Assembly (NCBI GenBank): GCA_964390545.1
Contig: CAYMJV010000085.1
Location: 1-9,576, forward strand
DNA from: CAYMJV01 sp964390545
Lineage (GTDB): Bacteria; Desulfobacterota; BSN033; UBA1163
Length of the DNA stretch: 9,576 nt
Direction: 5' to 3'
The translations under genes and the position numbers were made by a program. The notes beneath the pieces were generated by a model that had not been told where the DNA came from, searched no databases, and saw nothing but the letters and a program-made list of their open reading frames with translations. Each line of letters begins with the position of its first letter. The stretch's first letter is position 1. Shown here one piece after another: positions 1 to 5,743 of the stretch.

Positions 1-722
1 TCCTTCAGGCTTTTCGAATTGCGGAATGGGGGAAACTTCCTGTCATGGTTGTCCTAGATGCCTTTGTTCTCTCCCATACTTCCGAGGCTGTAGAAATTCC
101 CACCTTGGAGGAAGTGGATCAATTTCTGCCACCCTACCTTCAGGAGTATGCGATCGACACCCGGGAACCCATGGCTTTTTCCGTCATCGCCACTCCTGAC
201 TATTTCCTTGAATTCCGATACAAGATTCAAAGAGCTATGGAAGAAGTGCCTCAAATTGCAAAGAAGGTAGATGACGAATTTAAATCGAGGTTTGGTCGGG
301 GTTACGGTGCCATTGAAAGATATGGGAAAGAAGGAGCCGAGGTCCTTTTGATGACTTCAGGAACTGTAACCAGTACCTCAAGGATCGTCATCCAGAAACT
401 GACCGAGAAGGGAGTCAGTGTCGCTGGAATAAAGATCAAGAGATTTCGACCCTTTCCCTCAGAGGAACTCCACGAAGCCATCCGAGGGGCAAAGAAGTTG
501 GCGGTCATCGACCGAAATCTATCTGCTGGCGTTGGAGGAATCTTTGCCCAAGAATTAAGAGCCTCCCTTTACTCAACAGAGGAAAGACCTCCAGTCTTTG
601 GATTCATCTCCGGATTGGGTGGGAGGGATATTACTCCTGAACTGATTGAGGAAGCGATTCACTATACGTGGGAGCATCCCCGGCCCGAAGAAGAAATTTT
701 GTGGCTGGGACTGAAAAAATGA
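1..722 (+). CDS. porA: Pyruvate (2-oxoacid):ferredoxin oxidoreductase, alpha subunit, 5'-truncated by window edge
   Basis: This is the C-terminal part (about 239 residues) of the alpha subunit of a ferredoxin-dependent 2-oxoacid oxidoreductase. The enzyme oxidatively decarboxylates pyruvate to acetyl-CoA with thiamine diphosphate and iron-sulfur clusters, and can run in reverse as pyruvate synthase in the cytoplasm of anaerobes. The reading frame is open from base 3, before the first ATG at 45, and begins with residues like QAFRIAEWGKLPVMVVLDAF, typical of the middle of PorA, so the ATG at 45 is internal and not the start. The second half (VSVAGIKIKRFRPFP, then IDRNLSAGVGGIFAQEL) matches the transketolase C-terminal-like domain of PorA. 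It ends with TGA at 720-722, and porB follows 67 bp downstream. The substrate could be another 2-oxoacid; pyruvate is the default reading of the family. Confidence 0.9.
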   Translation, partial: LQAFRIAEWGKLPVMVVLDAFVLSHTSEAVEIPTLEEVDQFLPPYLQEYAIDTREPMAFSVIATPDYFLEFRYKIQRAMEEVPQIAKKVDDEFKSRFGRGYGAIERYGKEGAEVLLMTSGTVTSTSRIVIQKLTEKGVSVAGIKIKRFRPFPSEELHEAIRGAKKLAVIDRNLSAGVGGIFAQELRASLYSTEERPPVFGFISGLGGRDITPELIEEAIHYTWEHPRPEEEILWLGLKK

Positions 723-724
723 AT

Positions 725-757
725 AGTGAACAGTCAGCAGTAAGCAGTAGGCAGTGA
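725..757. repeat. Short tandem heptamer repeat between porA and porB
   Basis: Three consecutive 7-bp units (cagcagt, aagcagt, aggcagt at 735-755) are flanked by the related words agtgaacagt and gtga. They lie directly after the porA stop and before the porB ribosome binding site. I see no hairpin or promoter in this spacer, so the two genes are probably still one transcript. CAGTA-rich strings like this recur between genes in some draft genomes; that comparison is from memory. Confidence 0.6.
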
Positions 758-789
758 TAAAAAACAGAACAATAAGGGTGGGACGTTAG

Positions 790-1668
790 ATGAAAAAAAT
801 GGAAATCCCTCTTTCAGAAAACCTGGGCCATGGCCATCTCGCCTGTGCGGGATGTGGAGCAGCGATCAGTATGCGGCTCACCCTGAAGGCCCTGGGGGAG
901 AAGACAGTGCTGATCATTCCTGCTTCTTGCTGGTCGATCATCCCTGGGTTCTGGCCCTATTCGAGTTATCGAGTGACCGCCATCCATGCCGGCTTTGTCA
1001 CCGGCGGGGCGACTGCCTCAGGGGTCAGAGCGGCTTTAGATGTCCGGGGGGATCGAGAAACCCTGGTGGCTGTGTGGGCTGGAGATGGTGGGACTTTTGA
1101 TATCGGGATTCAGGCCCTCTCGGGTGCTGCAGAAAGAAACGAAGATTTCATCTACATCTGCAATGACAATGAAGGCTACATGAACACAGGGACACAGAGG
1201 AGTTCCGCTACGCCATTCCTCGCTTGGACGACGACCACTCCGGTCATGCAGCCCAAAGAGAACCCTAAAAAAGATATCATGGCGATTATGGCTGATCACC
1301 AGATTCCCTATGCCGCCACTGCCACCGTTGCCTATCCCGAGGACCTCTTCCGAAAACTTGAGAAGGCCAAGAAGATTCAGGGAACCCGTTTTATCCATCT
1401 CCTCTCTCCATGCCCTCCTGGTTGGAAGATTTCTTCAGAACTCGTCGTCAAGATTTCGAGGCTCGCTGTCCGGTCGAGGGTCTTTCCTCTTTATGAGATT
1501 GAGAATGGAAGGACCTACACCCTTCAGGAAGAATCTCACGTCGTTCCCGTGAAAGAGTATTTGAAACTACAGGGTCGCTTCAGCCACCTCAAGGAAGAGG
1601 ATATTCGGGAGACTCAAAGAAGGGTGGATGATGCGTGGGAAAGACTTCTGAGGAGAGCCCGTTGTTAA
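790..1668 (+). CDS. porB: Pyruvate (2-oxoacid):ferredoxin oxidoreductase, beta subunit
   Basis: This is the thiamine-diphosphate-binding beta subunit that pairs with the PorA product encoded just upstream. It is complete at 292 residues, about the usual family length. The TPP motif is visible as GDGG at residues 98-101 followed by NDNEGYMNTG at 125-134. Four cysteines placed as expected for the beta-subunit [4Fe-4S] cluster are C19 and C22 (CAGCG), C47 (SCWS) and C208 (PCPPGW). The start at 790 follows a purine-rich aagggtggga ribosome binding site; an in-frame ATG three codons later (799) is a weaker alternative. The gene ends with TAA and is followed by a repeat-filled spacer and a convergent gene, so it is the last gene of the por unit. 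Specificity for pyruvate rather than another 2-oxoacid is inferred. Confidence 0.93.
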   Translation: MKKMEIPLSENLGHGHLACAGCGAAISMRLTLKALGEKTVLIIPASCWSIIPGFWPYSSYRVTAIHAGFVTGGATASGVRAALDVRGDRETLVAVWAGDGGTFDIGIQALSGAAERNEDFIYICNDNEGYMNTGTQRSSATPFLAWTTTTPVMQPKENPKKDIMAIMADHQIPYAATATVAYPEDLFRKLEKAKKIQGTRFIHLLSPCPPGWKISSELVVKISRLAVRSRVFPLYEIENGRTYTLQEESHVVPVKEYLKLQGRFSHLKEEDIRETQRRVDDAWERLLRRARC

Positions 1669-1701
1669 CCCGCCATTGAAAAAATTACTCATTTGATTCA
1701 C

Positions 1702-1758
1702 GTAGGGGAGCCCCTCTGCGGGCTCCCAGACCGGGCGGCCACGGTGGGCCGCCCCTAC
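1702..1758. repeat. Composite palindromic repeat forming a three-stem figure
   Basis: This 57-bp element has outer arms GTAGG (1702-1706) and CCTAC (1754-1758). They enclose two inner hairpins: GAGCCC/GGGCTC (arms 1708-1713 and 1720-1725) and GGGCGGCC/GGCCGCCC (arms 1733-1740 and 1747-1754; the final base is shared with the outer arm). The shape resembles a small cruciform or cloverleaf. It lies behind porB and is followed at once by a second palindromic element. It resembles REP/MITE-like dispersed intergenic repeats; copy number cannot be judged from one window. Confidence 0.7.
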
Positions 1759-1787
1759 AACTTCGCTCAGGATAAATTCAACGAAGA

Positions 1788-1843
1788 GTCATCCTGAACG
1801 GAGTGAAGGATCTCATGAGACCCTTCGCTGCGCTCAGGGTGAC
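1788..1843. repeat. Long imperfect inverted repeat (26-bp arms, 4-nt loop)
   Basis: Arm 1788-1813 (starting GTCATCCTGAACGGAG) and arm 1818-1843 (ending CGCTCAGGGTGAC) are reverse complements at 21 of 26 positions, with the loop CATG between them. Two of the five mismatches become G-U pairs in + strand RNA, so a long hairpin would form. A partial extra copy of the right arm (CTTCGCTCAGGAT) lies at 1761-1773. It sits between convergent porB and the Nramp gene and could act as a two-way transcription barrier, but neither side has the U-run of a standard terminator. Confidence 0.7.
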
Positions 1844-1869
1844 GATCTGGGGACCACCCTAGTAAGGGC

Positions 1870-3126
1870 TCAAATGGCTCGGATGAGAAGAAGAAGGGTG
1901 AAGCCGATCATCACGATGGTGGTTATCCAGGTAATCGCATTGAAGAGAGGGCCGTTCGTATGGTCTCCCATTAATTTCTTATCGTTGATGAGCAGAAGCA
2001 TGAAGATGAGGACAAAGGGGAGAACCATTCCATTGATCACCTGGGAGAAATACATGATGGGAATCAGAGGGAAGTTGGGGTAAAGGACAATGCCGGCTCC
2101 TAAAAAGATAATTAAGGAGTAGAACCCGTAGAATTGGGGAGCTTCCACAAACTTCTTATCAATTCCCACCTCCCATCCCAACCCTTCGCAGATGAGATAG
2201 GTTGTCGAGAGAGGAAGGATAGAAGCAGCAAAGAGGGAGGCATTGACCAGCCCAAAGGCAAAGAGGTAAGTGCAGTATTTTCCGGCTAAGGGTTTGAGGG
2301 AAAGGGCTGCATCTTTGGCTGTCTCGATCCGGACTCCACTCTTGAACAGGGTTTCTGCACAGACGAGAATGATGAAGAAGGCGACGATATGGACGGCGAT
2401 CGCTCCCATCACCACATCGAATCGAGCGAACTTATACTCCTCTATTTTGATTCCTTTCTCTACGATGGAAGCCTGGAGGTAGAATTGCATCCAGGGCGCG
2501 ATGGTCGTTCCCACCACGCCAATCAGCATGGTCATTTCAGAAGGGTGGAGGCTCAGTTGGGGGTGCGCAAATTGGCTGAAGACATGTTCCCAATCCGGTT
2601 TTACAATGATGCCTGTGATAATGTAAGAAACATAAAATACGCATGCCACCAGAAAGGCCTTCTCCACGGACTTATAGGTCCCTTTCACCACCATCCACCA
2701 TACCAGAAAGGCGCCTATGGGAACGGAGATAAATTTGTTGACCCCAAAAATTTCCATCCCAGCCGCCAGGCCTGCAAATTCAGAGAAGACATTGCCCATA
2801 TTGGTTAGGAATACACCGATCATCAGATAAAATGTAATTTTGGCGCCGAATTTTTCGCGGATCAGATCGGAGAGCCCTTTTCCGGTCACGACGCCCATGC
2901 GTGCACACATTTCTTGAATCACGATCAGGGCGATCATAATAGGGATCAAAGACCAGATGAGTTTGAGTCCGAATTGTGCGCCAGCTAAGGAGTAGGTGGT
3001 GATACCGCCGGCATCGTTATCGACATTGGAGGTGATGATGCCCGGTCCCATCAGAATGAAGAAAAGCCCCACCGTCCTCCACAAGGAATGTTTTGAACTC
3101 GAAACCCATTTCTTATAATCAGCCAT
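1870..3126 (-). CDS. Nramp-family (SLC11-like) divalent metal transporter with altered metal-site motifs
   Basis: This is an inner-membrane transporter of the Nramp fold, 418 residues with about 11 hydrophobic segments. Family marks include GPG at residues 27-29 in TM1, and a TM11 region SQVINGMVLPF...NDKKLMG (361-387) that closely matches canonical Nramp. The metal-site motifs are unusual. The DPGN of TM1 is replaced by DAGG (38-41), keeping the aspartate but losing the asparagine. The MPH of TM6 is replaced by APW (210-212), losing the metal-selective methionine and the histidine. Loss of that methionine is, to my knowledge, typical of Nramp-related Mg2+ transporters, so Mg2+ rather than Mn2+/Fe2+ is a reasonable but unproven substrate. 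The start is the ATG at 3126; no strong ribosome binding site precedes it. The gene lies 157 bp behind an MgtE-N/CBS gene on the same strand, probably in one transcript, and is convergent with porB. I leave the mntH symbol off because of the motif changes. Confidence 0.88.
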   Translation of the reverse strand: MADYKKWVSSSKHSLWRTVGLFFILMGPGIITSNVDNDAGGITTYSLAGAQFGLKLIWSLIPIMIALIVIQEMCARMGVVTGKGLSDLIREKFGAKITFYLMIGVFLTNMGNVFSEFAGLAAGMEIFGVNKFISVPIGAFLVWWMVVKGTYKSVEKAFLVACVFYVSYIITGIIVKPDWEHVFSQFAHPQLSLHPSEMTMLIGVVGTTIAPWMQFYLQASIVEKGIKIEEYKFARFDVVMGAIAVHIVAFFIILVCAETLFKSGVRIETAKDAALSLKPLAGKYCTYLFAFGLVNASLFAASILPLSTTYLICEGLGWEVGIDKKFVEAPQFYGFYSLIIFLGAGIVLYPNFPLIPIMYFSQVINGMVLPFVLIFMLLLINDKKLMGDHTNGPLFNAITWITTIVMIGFTLLLLIRAI

Positions 3127-3283
3127 AGTCAGTTCGCTTCACGCTCAAAAAAACAAAGGAGTCTCTTCCCCCCTTGAGGGGGAGGGACGGGTCGCTGTTG
3201 TATGCGTGGTTTGTGGATGAAAAAAACTAAAATGTAAAATTCATTTGAAATCTGGATTTTCGGATTTGGTGTTTACCTTCTAA
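3127..3283. other. Intercistronic spacer with C5/G5 hairpin and AT-rich repeat-like tail
   Basis: This spacer lies between the PRC/MgtE-N/CBS gene and the Nramp gene. It contains a short hairpin CCCCC-TTGA-GGGGG (3169-3182) and an AT-rich stretch (about 3225-3272) with words such as aaatgtaaaattcattt that resemble the repeat words in the 7828-8056 cluster. I see no clear promoter here, so the Nramp gene is likely read from the promoter upstream of 4537. Confidence 0.4.
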
Positions 3284-4537
3284 TCACCCTGCATCCGGTG
3301 CCAATACATCCAAGACGCTCCGGAATCCGATCACTCCCTTTAGATGTTCCCCTTCATCCACAACGGGAAGGGCCCTGAATCCATATTTGGCAAAGGCTTC
3401 CACGACCTCCTTCTGGTCTTCCTCCAGTTTGACGCTCACTACTCTCGGAGCCAGGAGATCAGAAAGAGGTTGATGGGACTGGGCAGTGAGCAGATCTCGA
3501 ATGCTCACCACCCCCAGAAGGATTTCCTCTTCGTTCACGACATAGACATAGTCAATGATATCCAGATTTTCTGCCTCTGCCTTCAATCGAACGATCGCTG
3601 TCTCTACCGTCACCCCGGGGCTTAGACTGAGGTAGGCGGTCGTCATCAAGGCCCCTGCTGTCTCTTCAGGGTGAACGAGAAGTTCTCGAAGGTCTTCTGC
3701 TTTTTCTTGCTCCATCCCTTCGAGGATTTCTTCAGCCCTTTCCTCGGGGAGGTCGGCCAGGAGGTCCACTGCATCACTGGGTGACATCTCCTCAACAATA
3801 TCAGAAGCCTTCTCCACAGAGATCGTCTCGATGAGGGCCTTCTGAATCTTCGGATCGATTTCCTCCAAAGCCTCGGCAGCCGTCTCTGTATCCAAGGCAT
3901 GGAAGATGGCAGATCGTTCCCGGCCGGTCAGATCCTCGATGATATCGGCCAAATCGGCAGGGTGAAGATGGGAAAGTTTCTTCTGAGAAACGCTGAGATG
4001 GAGCAGATCGGAACCAGAAAGGAGTTGGACATATTTCCAGGAGATGAATTGGTTGGGAAGGTCATAGGAGAAAAGCCATTGGAGAGCCCGATCCACCGCC
4101 TTCTCCCATCCCACCCTCCTCATCAACCCTCGAAATCCCACGTCCACATGGACCAGCCGGAGCCGGGAATCTACTCGGAGGAAATGGAGATCGTTGACCC
4201 TCACTACCTTTGCACCGAAGGTATCGACAATCTGTTTGTCCATCACCTCCTCCTGGATGAGAATGAGGTTATGCGCGGGAGGGGAGGGCTTCGGAAGGGT
4301 AAGTTCATTTTCGGAATGAATGATTCTGGGTTCGATCTGAAGGATCTTTTCCCAAGGGAGGTAGAACTTTTTTCCTCTCCCCTTCGCATGGATGACCATG
4401 CCAATGATCATGGGATAGGGCTCTGCTCTCTCCGCCACGAGATCAGAGATTTTACCCATTTTCTGGCCGGAGGGGTTAAAAACGCTTCGGTTTACAAAGC
4501 TACTAAAAAAATAGAACTCTTTGAGGTTTTGATTCAT
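3284..4537 (-). CDS. Soluble PRC-barrel / MgtE-N / CBS-pair protein, no membrane domain
   Basis: This 417-residue cytoplasmic protein is built from regulatory domains. Residues about 10-75 (VFNPSGQKMGKISDLV, then FYLPWEKI) and about 92-145 (DKQIVDTFGAKVVRVNDL) look like two PRC-barrel units. Residues about 187-295 are an MgtE intracellular N domain: HPADLADIIEDL at 192-203, DAVDLLADLPEERAEEIL at 255-272, and the junction EETAGALMTT at 291-300. Residues about 300-415 form a CBS pair (VVSIRDLL at 343-350, GVIGFRSVLD at 401-410). In MgtE Mg2+ channels the N domain and CBS pair sense Mg2+ and gate the pore. Here the chain stops straight after the second CBS, so there is no plug helix and no transmembrane domain. 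An AGGTAGGA ribosome binding site precedes the ATG. With the Nramp-like gene 157 bp downstream, a sensor or regulator of that transporter is the favoured inference; no assay evidence is visible. Confidence 0.88.
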   Translation of the reverse strand: MNQNLKEFYFFSSFVNRSVFNPSGQKMGKISDLVAERAEPYPMIIGMVIHAKGRGKKFYLPWEKILQIEPRIIHSENELTLPKPSPPAHNLILIQEEVMDKQIVDTFGAKVVRVNDLHFLRVDSRLRLVHVDVGFRGLMRRVGWEKAVDRALQWLFSYDLPNQFISWKYVQLLSGSDLLHLSVSQKKLSHLHPADLADIIEDLTGRERSAIFHALDTETAAEALEEIDPKIQKALIETISVEKASDIVEEMSPSDAVDLLADLPEERAEEILEGMEQEKAEDLRELLVHPEETAGALMTTAYLSLSPGVTVETAIVRLKAEAENLDIIDYVYVVNEEEILLGVVSIRDLLTAQSHQPLSDLLAPRVVSVKLEEDQKEVVEAFAKYGFRALPVVDEGEHLKGVIGFRSVLDVLAPDAG

Positions 4538-4567
4538 TTCCTACCTGATTGAAATGGTTCTTCCCGT

Positions 4568-4585
4568 ACCCGCTGATTGGCGGGT
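4568..4585 (-). promoter_or_regulatory. Leader hairpin upstream of the MgtE-N/CBS gene
   Basis: There is a perfect 6-bp stem, ACCCGC/GCGGGT (4568-4573 and 4580-4585), with a 6-nt loop. The stem is extended by CCG/CGG (4564-4566 and 4586-4588) across one bulged base. It lies within the roughly 80-nt leader between the predicted transcription start and the ATG at 4537. It is too small to match a known Mg2+ riboswitch that I recognise. A role in control is possible but inferred. Confidence 0.45.
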
Positions 4586-4625
4586 CGGTGCTGGAAATCT
4601 TGATCCTCGGATGGTTTTCTAATTC

Positions 4626-4654
4626 TTTATAGCGACTTTGCAGAAGGGTGTCAA
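4626..4654 (-). promoter_or_regulatory. Predicted sigma-70-type promoter for the MgtE-N/CBS-Nramp unit
   Basis: Read on the minus strand, a perfect -35 hexamer TTGACA (4654-4649) and a TATAAA -10 box (4631-4626) are separated by exactly 17 bp. Transcription would start near 4619, giving a leader of about 80 nt to the ATG at 4537. This is the best promoter match I found in the window. Confidence 0.7.
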
Positions 4655-4664
4655 AGGGAAAGTA

Positions 4665-4676
4665 TCAGAGCTCTGA
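4665..4676. promoter_or_regulatory. Perfect 12-bp palindrome upstream of the -35 box
   Basis: TCAGAGCTCTGA is a perfect dyad centred about 52 bp upstream of the predicted start site, 10 bp before the -35 hexamer. This spacing suits an activator or repressor binding site. The regulator is unknown, and a 12-bp palindrome could also occur by chance. Confidence 0.35.
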
Positions 4677-4718
4677 GAAACCGCTTATCGCTCTATTGAT
4701 TCCACAGATTCGCAAAAA

Positions 4719-4770
4719 CGATTACACAGATTTTTCTTTCTTTTCAGTGGGTTTCTAATCGGTGTAACCG
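4719..4770. repeat. Imperfect inverted repeat of GATTACACAGATT words
   Basis: The arm CGATTACACAGATT (4719-4732) and the arm AATCGGTGTAACCG (4757-4770) are reverse complements at 12 of 14 positions. Related words occur at 4704-4710 (acagatt) and 4776-4786 (taatccgtgtc). The stretch from 4553 to 4844 has no credible gene. It holds the promoter, the leader hairpin, this repeat and a further hairpin at 4791-4818. Confidence 0.55.
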
Positions 4771-4790
4771 TTCGGTAATCCGTGTCATCA

Positions 4791-4818
4791 GAGATTTCTG
4801 GGCTTTTTCAGAAATCTC
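4791..4818 (-). terminator. Hairpin behind the helical hypothetical gene, possible terminator
   Basis: A perfect 10-bp inverted repeat (GAGATTTCTG at 4791-4800, CAGAAATCTC at 4809-4818) with an 8-nt loop begins 27 bp past the stop codon of the gene ending at 4845. The stem is AT-rich and no U-run follows on the minus strand, so it is at best a weak intrinsic terminator. Its position at the end of the long minus-strand gene run is what supports the call. Confidence 0.4.
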
Positions 4819-4844
4819 AGTATCATCCCCTGTCGTTTCTTCCT

Positions 4845-5264
4845 TTAAAAAGATCCCCTGGAGGGTTCATTCTTATGGCCCATCTGGGCCAAACGCTCTC
4901 TCTCCATCTTTTTCTTCGCTTCGATCTCCTTCAGGGTAAATTCGAATCTGGAGTAGGTGTTTTTAGAAACGAATTCAAATTCGATGATCTCTTTGTCTCG
5001 AACAGGGTCCCGGTGATAGAACTGCCGGTATTTGGTCTGAAGGAGTTGCTGGATCGATTTAATCTCTGCCAAACGGTCACGGATCCCTTTATAGGACTCC
5101 CGTATCTGATTGATGATATCCGGAGGAATGCTCCTCCCCGGAGCGACTCTCAGACACTTCTCCTGAAAATCTTTAACGGCCCCCTTCAGGGAGTGATAAT
5201 GGCCCTGAATGGTCTTCACTAAATTGAGCGCATACTTTTGTTGCTGGATCTGTTCTCTTTCCAT
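4845..5264 (-). CDS. Hypothetical helical protein, 139 residues
   Basis: I do not recognise this protein. It is rich in charged residues and appears almost entirely alpha-helical. A long helix spans about residues 1-38, then comes a short break with APGRSIPPD (41-49), then helices through about 127 that include IRESYKGIRDRLAEIKSIQQLLQTKY with coiled-coil-like spacing, and a polar tail. There is no signal peptide, no membrane segment and one cysteine (C37). The gene call is supported by a strong GGAGGT ribosome binding site five bases before the ATG. It is the last gene of the minus-strand run, 73 bp behind the Nudix gene, and a 10-bp hairpin follows its stop. A structural or adaptor role is possible, but no function can be assigned. 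Confidence 0.7.
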   Translation of the reverse strand: MEREQIQQQKYALNLVKTIQGHYHSLKGAVKDFQEKCLRVAPGRSIPPDIINQIRESYKGIRDRLAEIKSIQQLLQTKYRQFYHRDPVRDKEIIEFEFVSKNTYSRFEFTLKEIEAKKKMERERLAQMGHKNEPSRGSF

Positions 5265-5337
5265 GACTTACCTCCAAACCCATTTTACCTCAATTCTCAT
5301 CGTTCTCCAACAGGCAAAATGGTTAGTGTCAGAACGG

Positions 5338-5742
5338 TTAGAGAAGGGCGGATTCTTCGGGAGAGCAGAGTCGTTTGCGAATGGGTTCATCAGCGGGTGG
5401 CATGGCCAACCCCTCCAGGTCCTTCAGAGGAACCCACCGGAGATCTGCACACCCGAGGGGTTTGAGATGGCCTTTCACCTTCCCACAGCGAAAGGCTAAT
5501 AGCAGGAGGGGACCCCCCGGATGGGGTTCAAAGACAGCGTCAAAGATCCTTCCCACCTCCACCTCAATATCCAGCTCTTCCTTTAACTCTCTCCTCAGGG
5601 CTTCCCTGGGCTCTTCTCCTTCCATCACCTTTCCTCCCGGAAATTCCCAGAGCCCTCCATGAGGGGAATCCTCCTTCCGCTGGCTGACGAGGACGCACCC
5701 TTCTTCAATCATCAATCCTGCCACGACGATGAGCGTTTTCAA
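5338..5742 (-). CDS. MutT-like Nudix hydrolase (probable 8-oxo-dGTP diphosphatase), TTG start
   Basis: This 134-residue Nudix protein cleaves nucleoside diphosphate-linked substrates. Its pattern fits the MutT group, which removes oxidised dGTP from the nucleotide pool. The Nudix box spans residues 37-59 (GKVMEGE, REALRRELKEELDI): the glutamates that bind metal are present, while the usual glycine after EE+L is aspartate (EELDI). WEFPGGK at 32-38 and PADEPI near the C-terminus are MutT-like. The frame is open to an ATG at 5805, but that would overlap the upstream cyclase gene by 62 bp. A TTG at 5742 lies one base after the cyclase stop and six bases behind a GGAGG ribosome binding site, so I prefer the TTG start. 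Translational coupling to the cyclase is likely. A CTP-pyrophosphohydrolase-like or other Nudix activity cannot be excluded. Confidence 0.88.
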   Translation of the reverse strand: MKTLIVVAGLMIEEGCVLVSQRKEDSPHGGLWEFPGGKVMEGEEPREALRRELKEELDIEVEVGRIFDAVFEPHPGGPLLLLAFRCGKVKGHLKPLGCADLRWVPLKDLEGLAMPPADEPIRKRLCSPEESALL

Positions 5743-5743
5743 C

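Noticed and set aside
54..508. Minus-strand ORFs opposite porA
   Set aside because: They are shadows of the porA frame with no protein-family features.
1669..1869. tRNA-like cloverleaf at 1702-1758
   Set aside because: At 57 bp it lacks an anticodon loop, T-loop and acceptor features. The stems are simple GC palindromes.
3899..4552. 217-residue + strand ORF
   Set aside because: It is antisense to the clearly recognisable MgtE-N/CBS gene and has no recognisable protein features.
4538..4619. Mg2+ riboswitch (M-box) in the leader of the metal-transport unit
   Set aside because: The leader is only about 80 nt with a single clear hairpin, too short for the M-box architecture that I know. A simpler leader element remains possible.
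4782..5222. 146-residue ORF on the + strand opposite the helical hypothetical gene
   Set aside because: It has no ribosome binding site and low-complexity shadow-like composition. The minus-strand frame has a GGAGGT site and fits the gene run.
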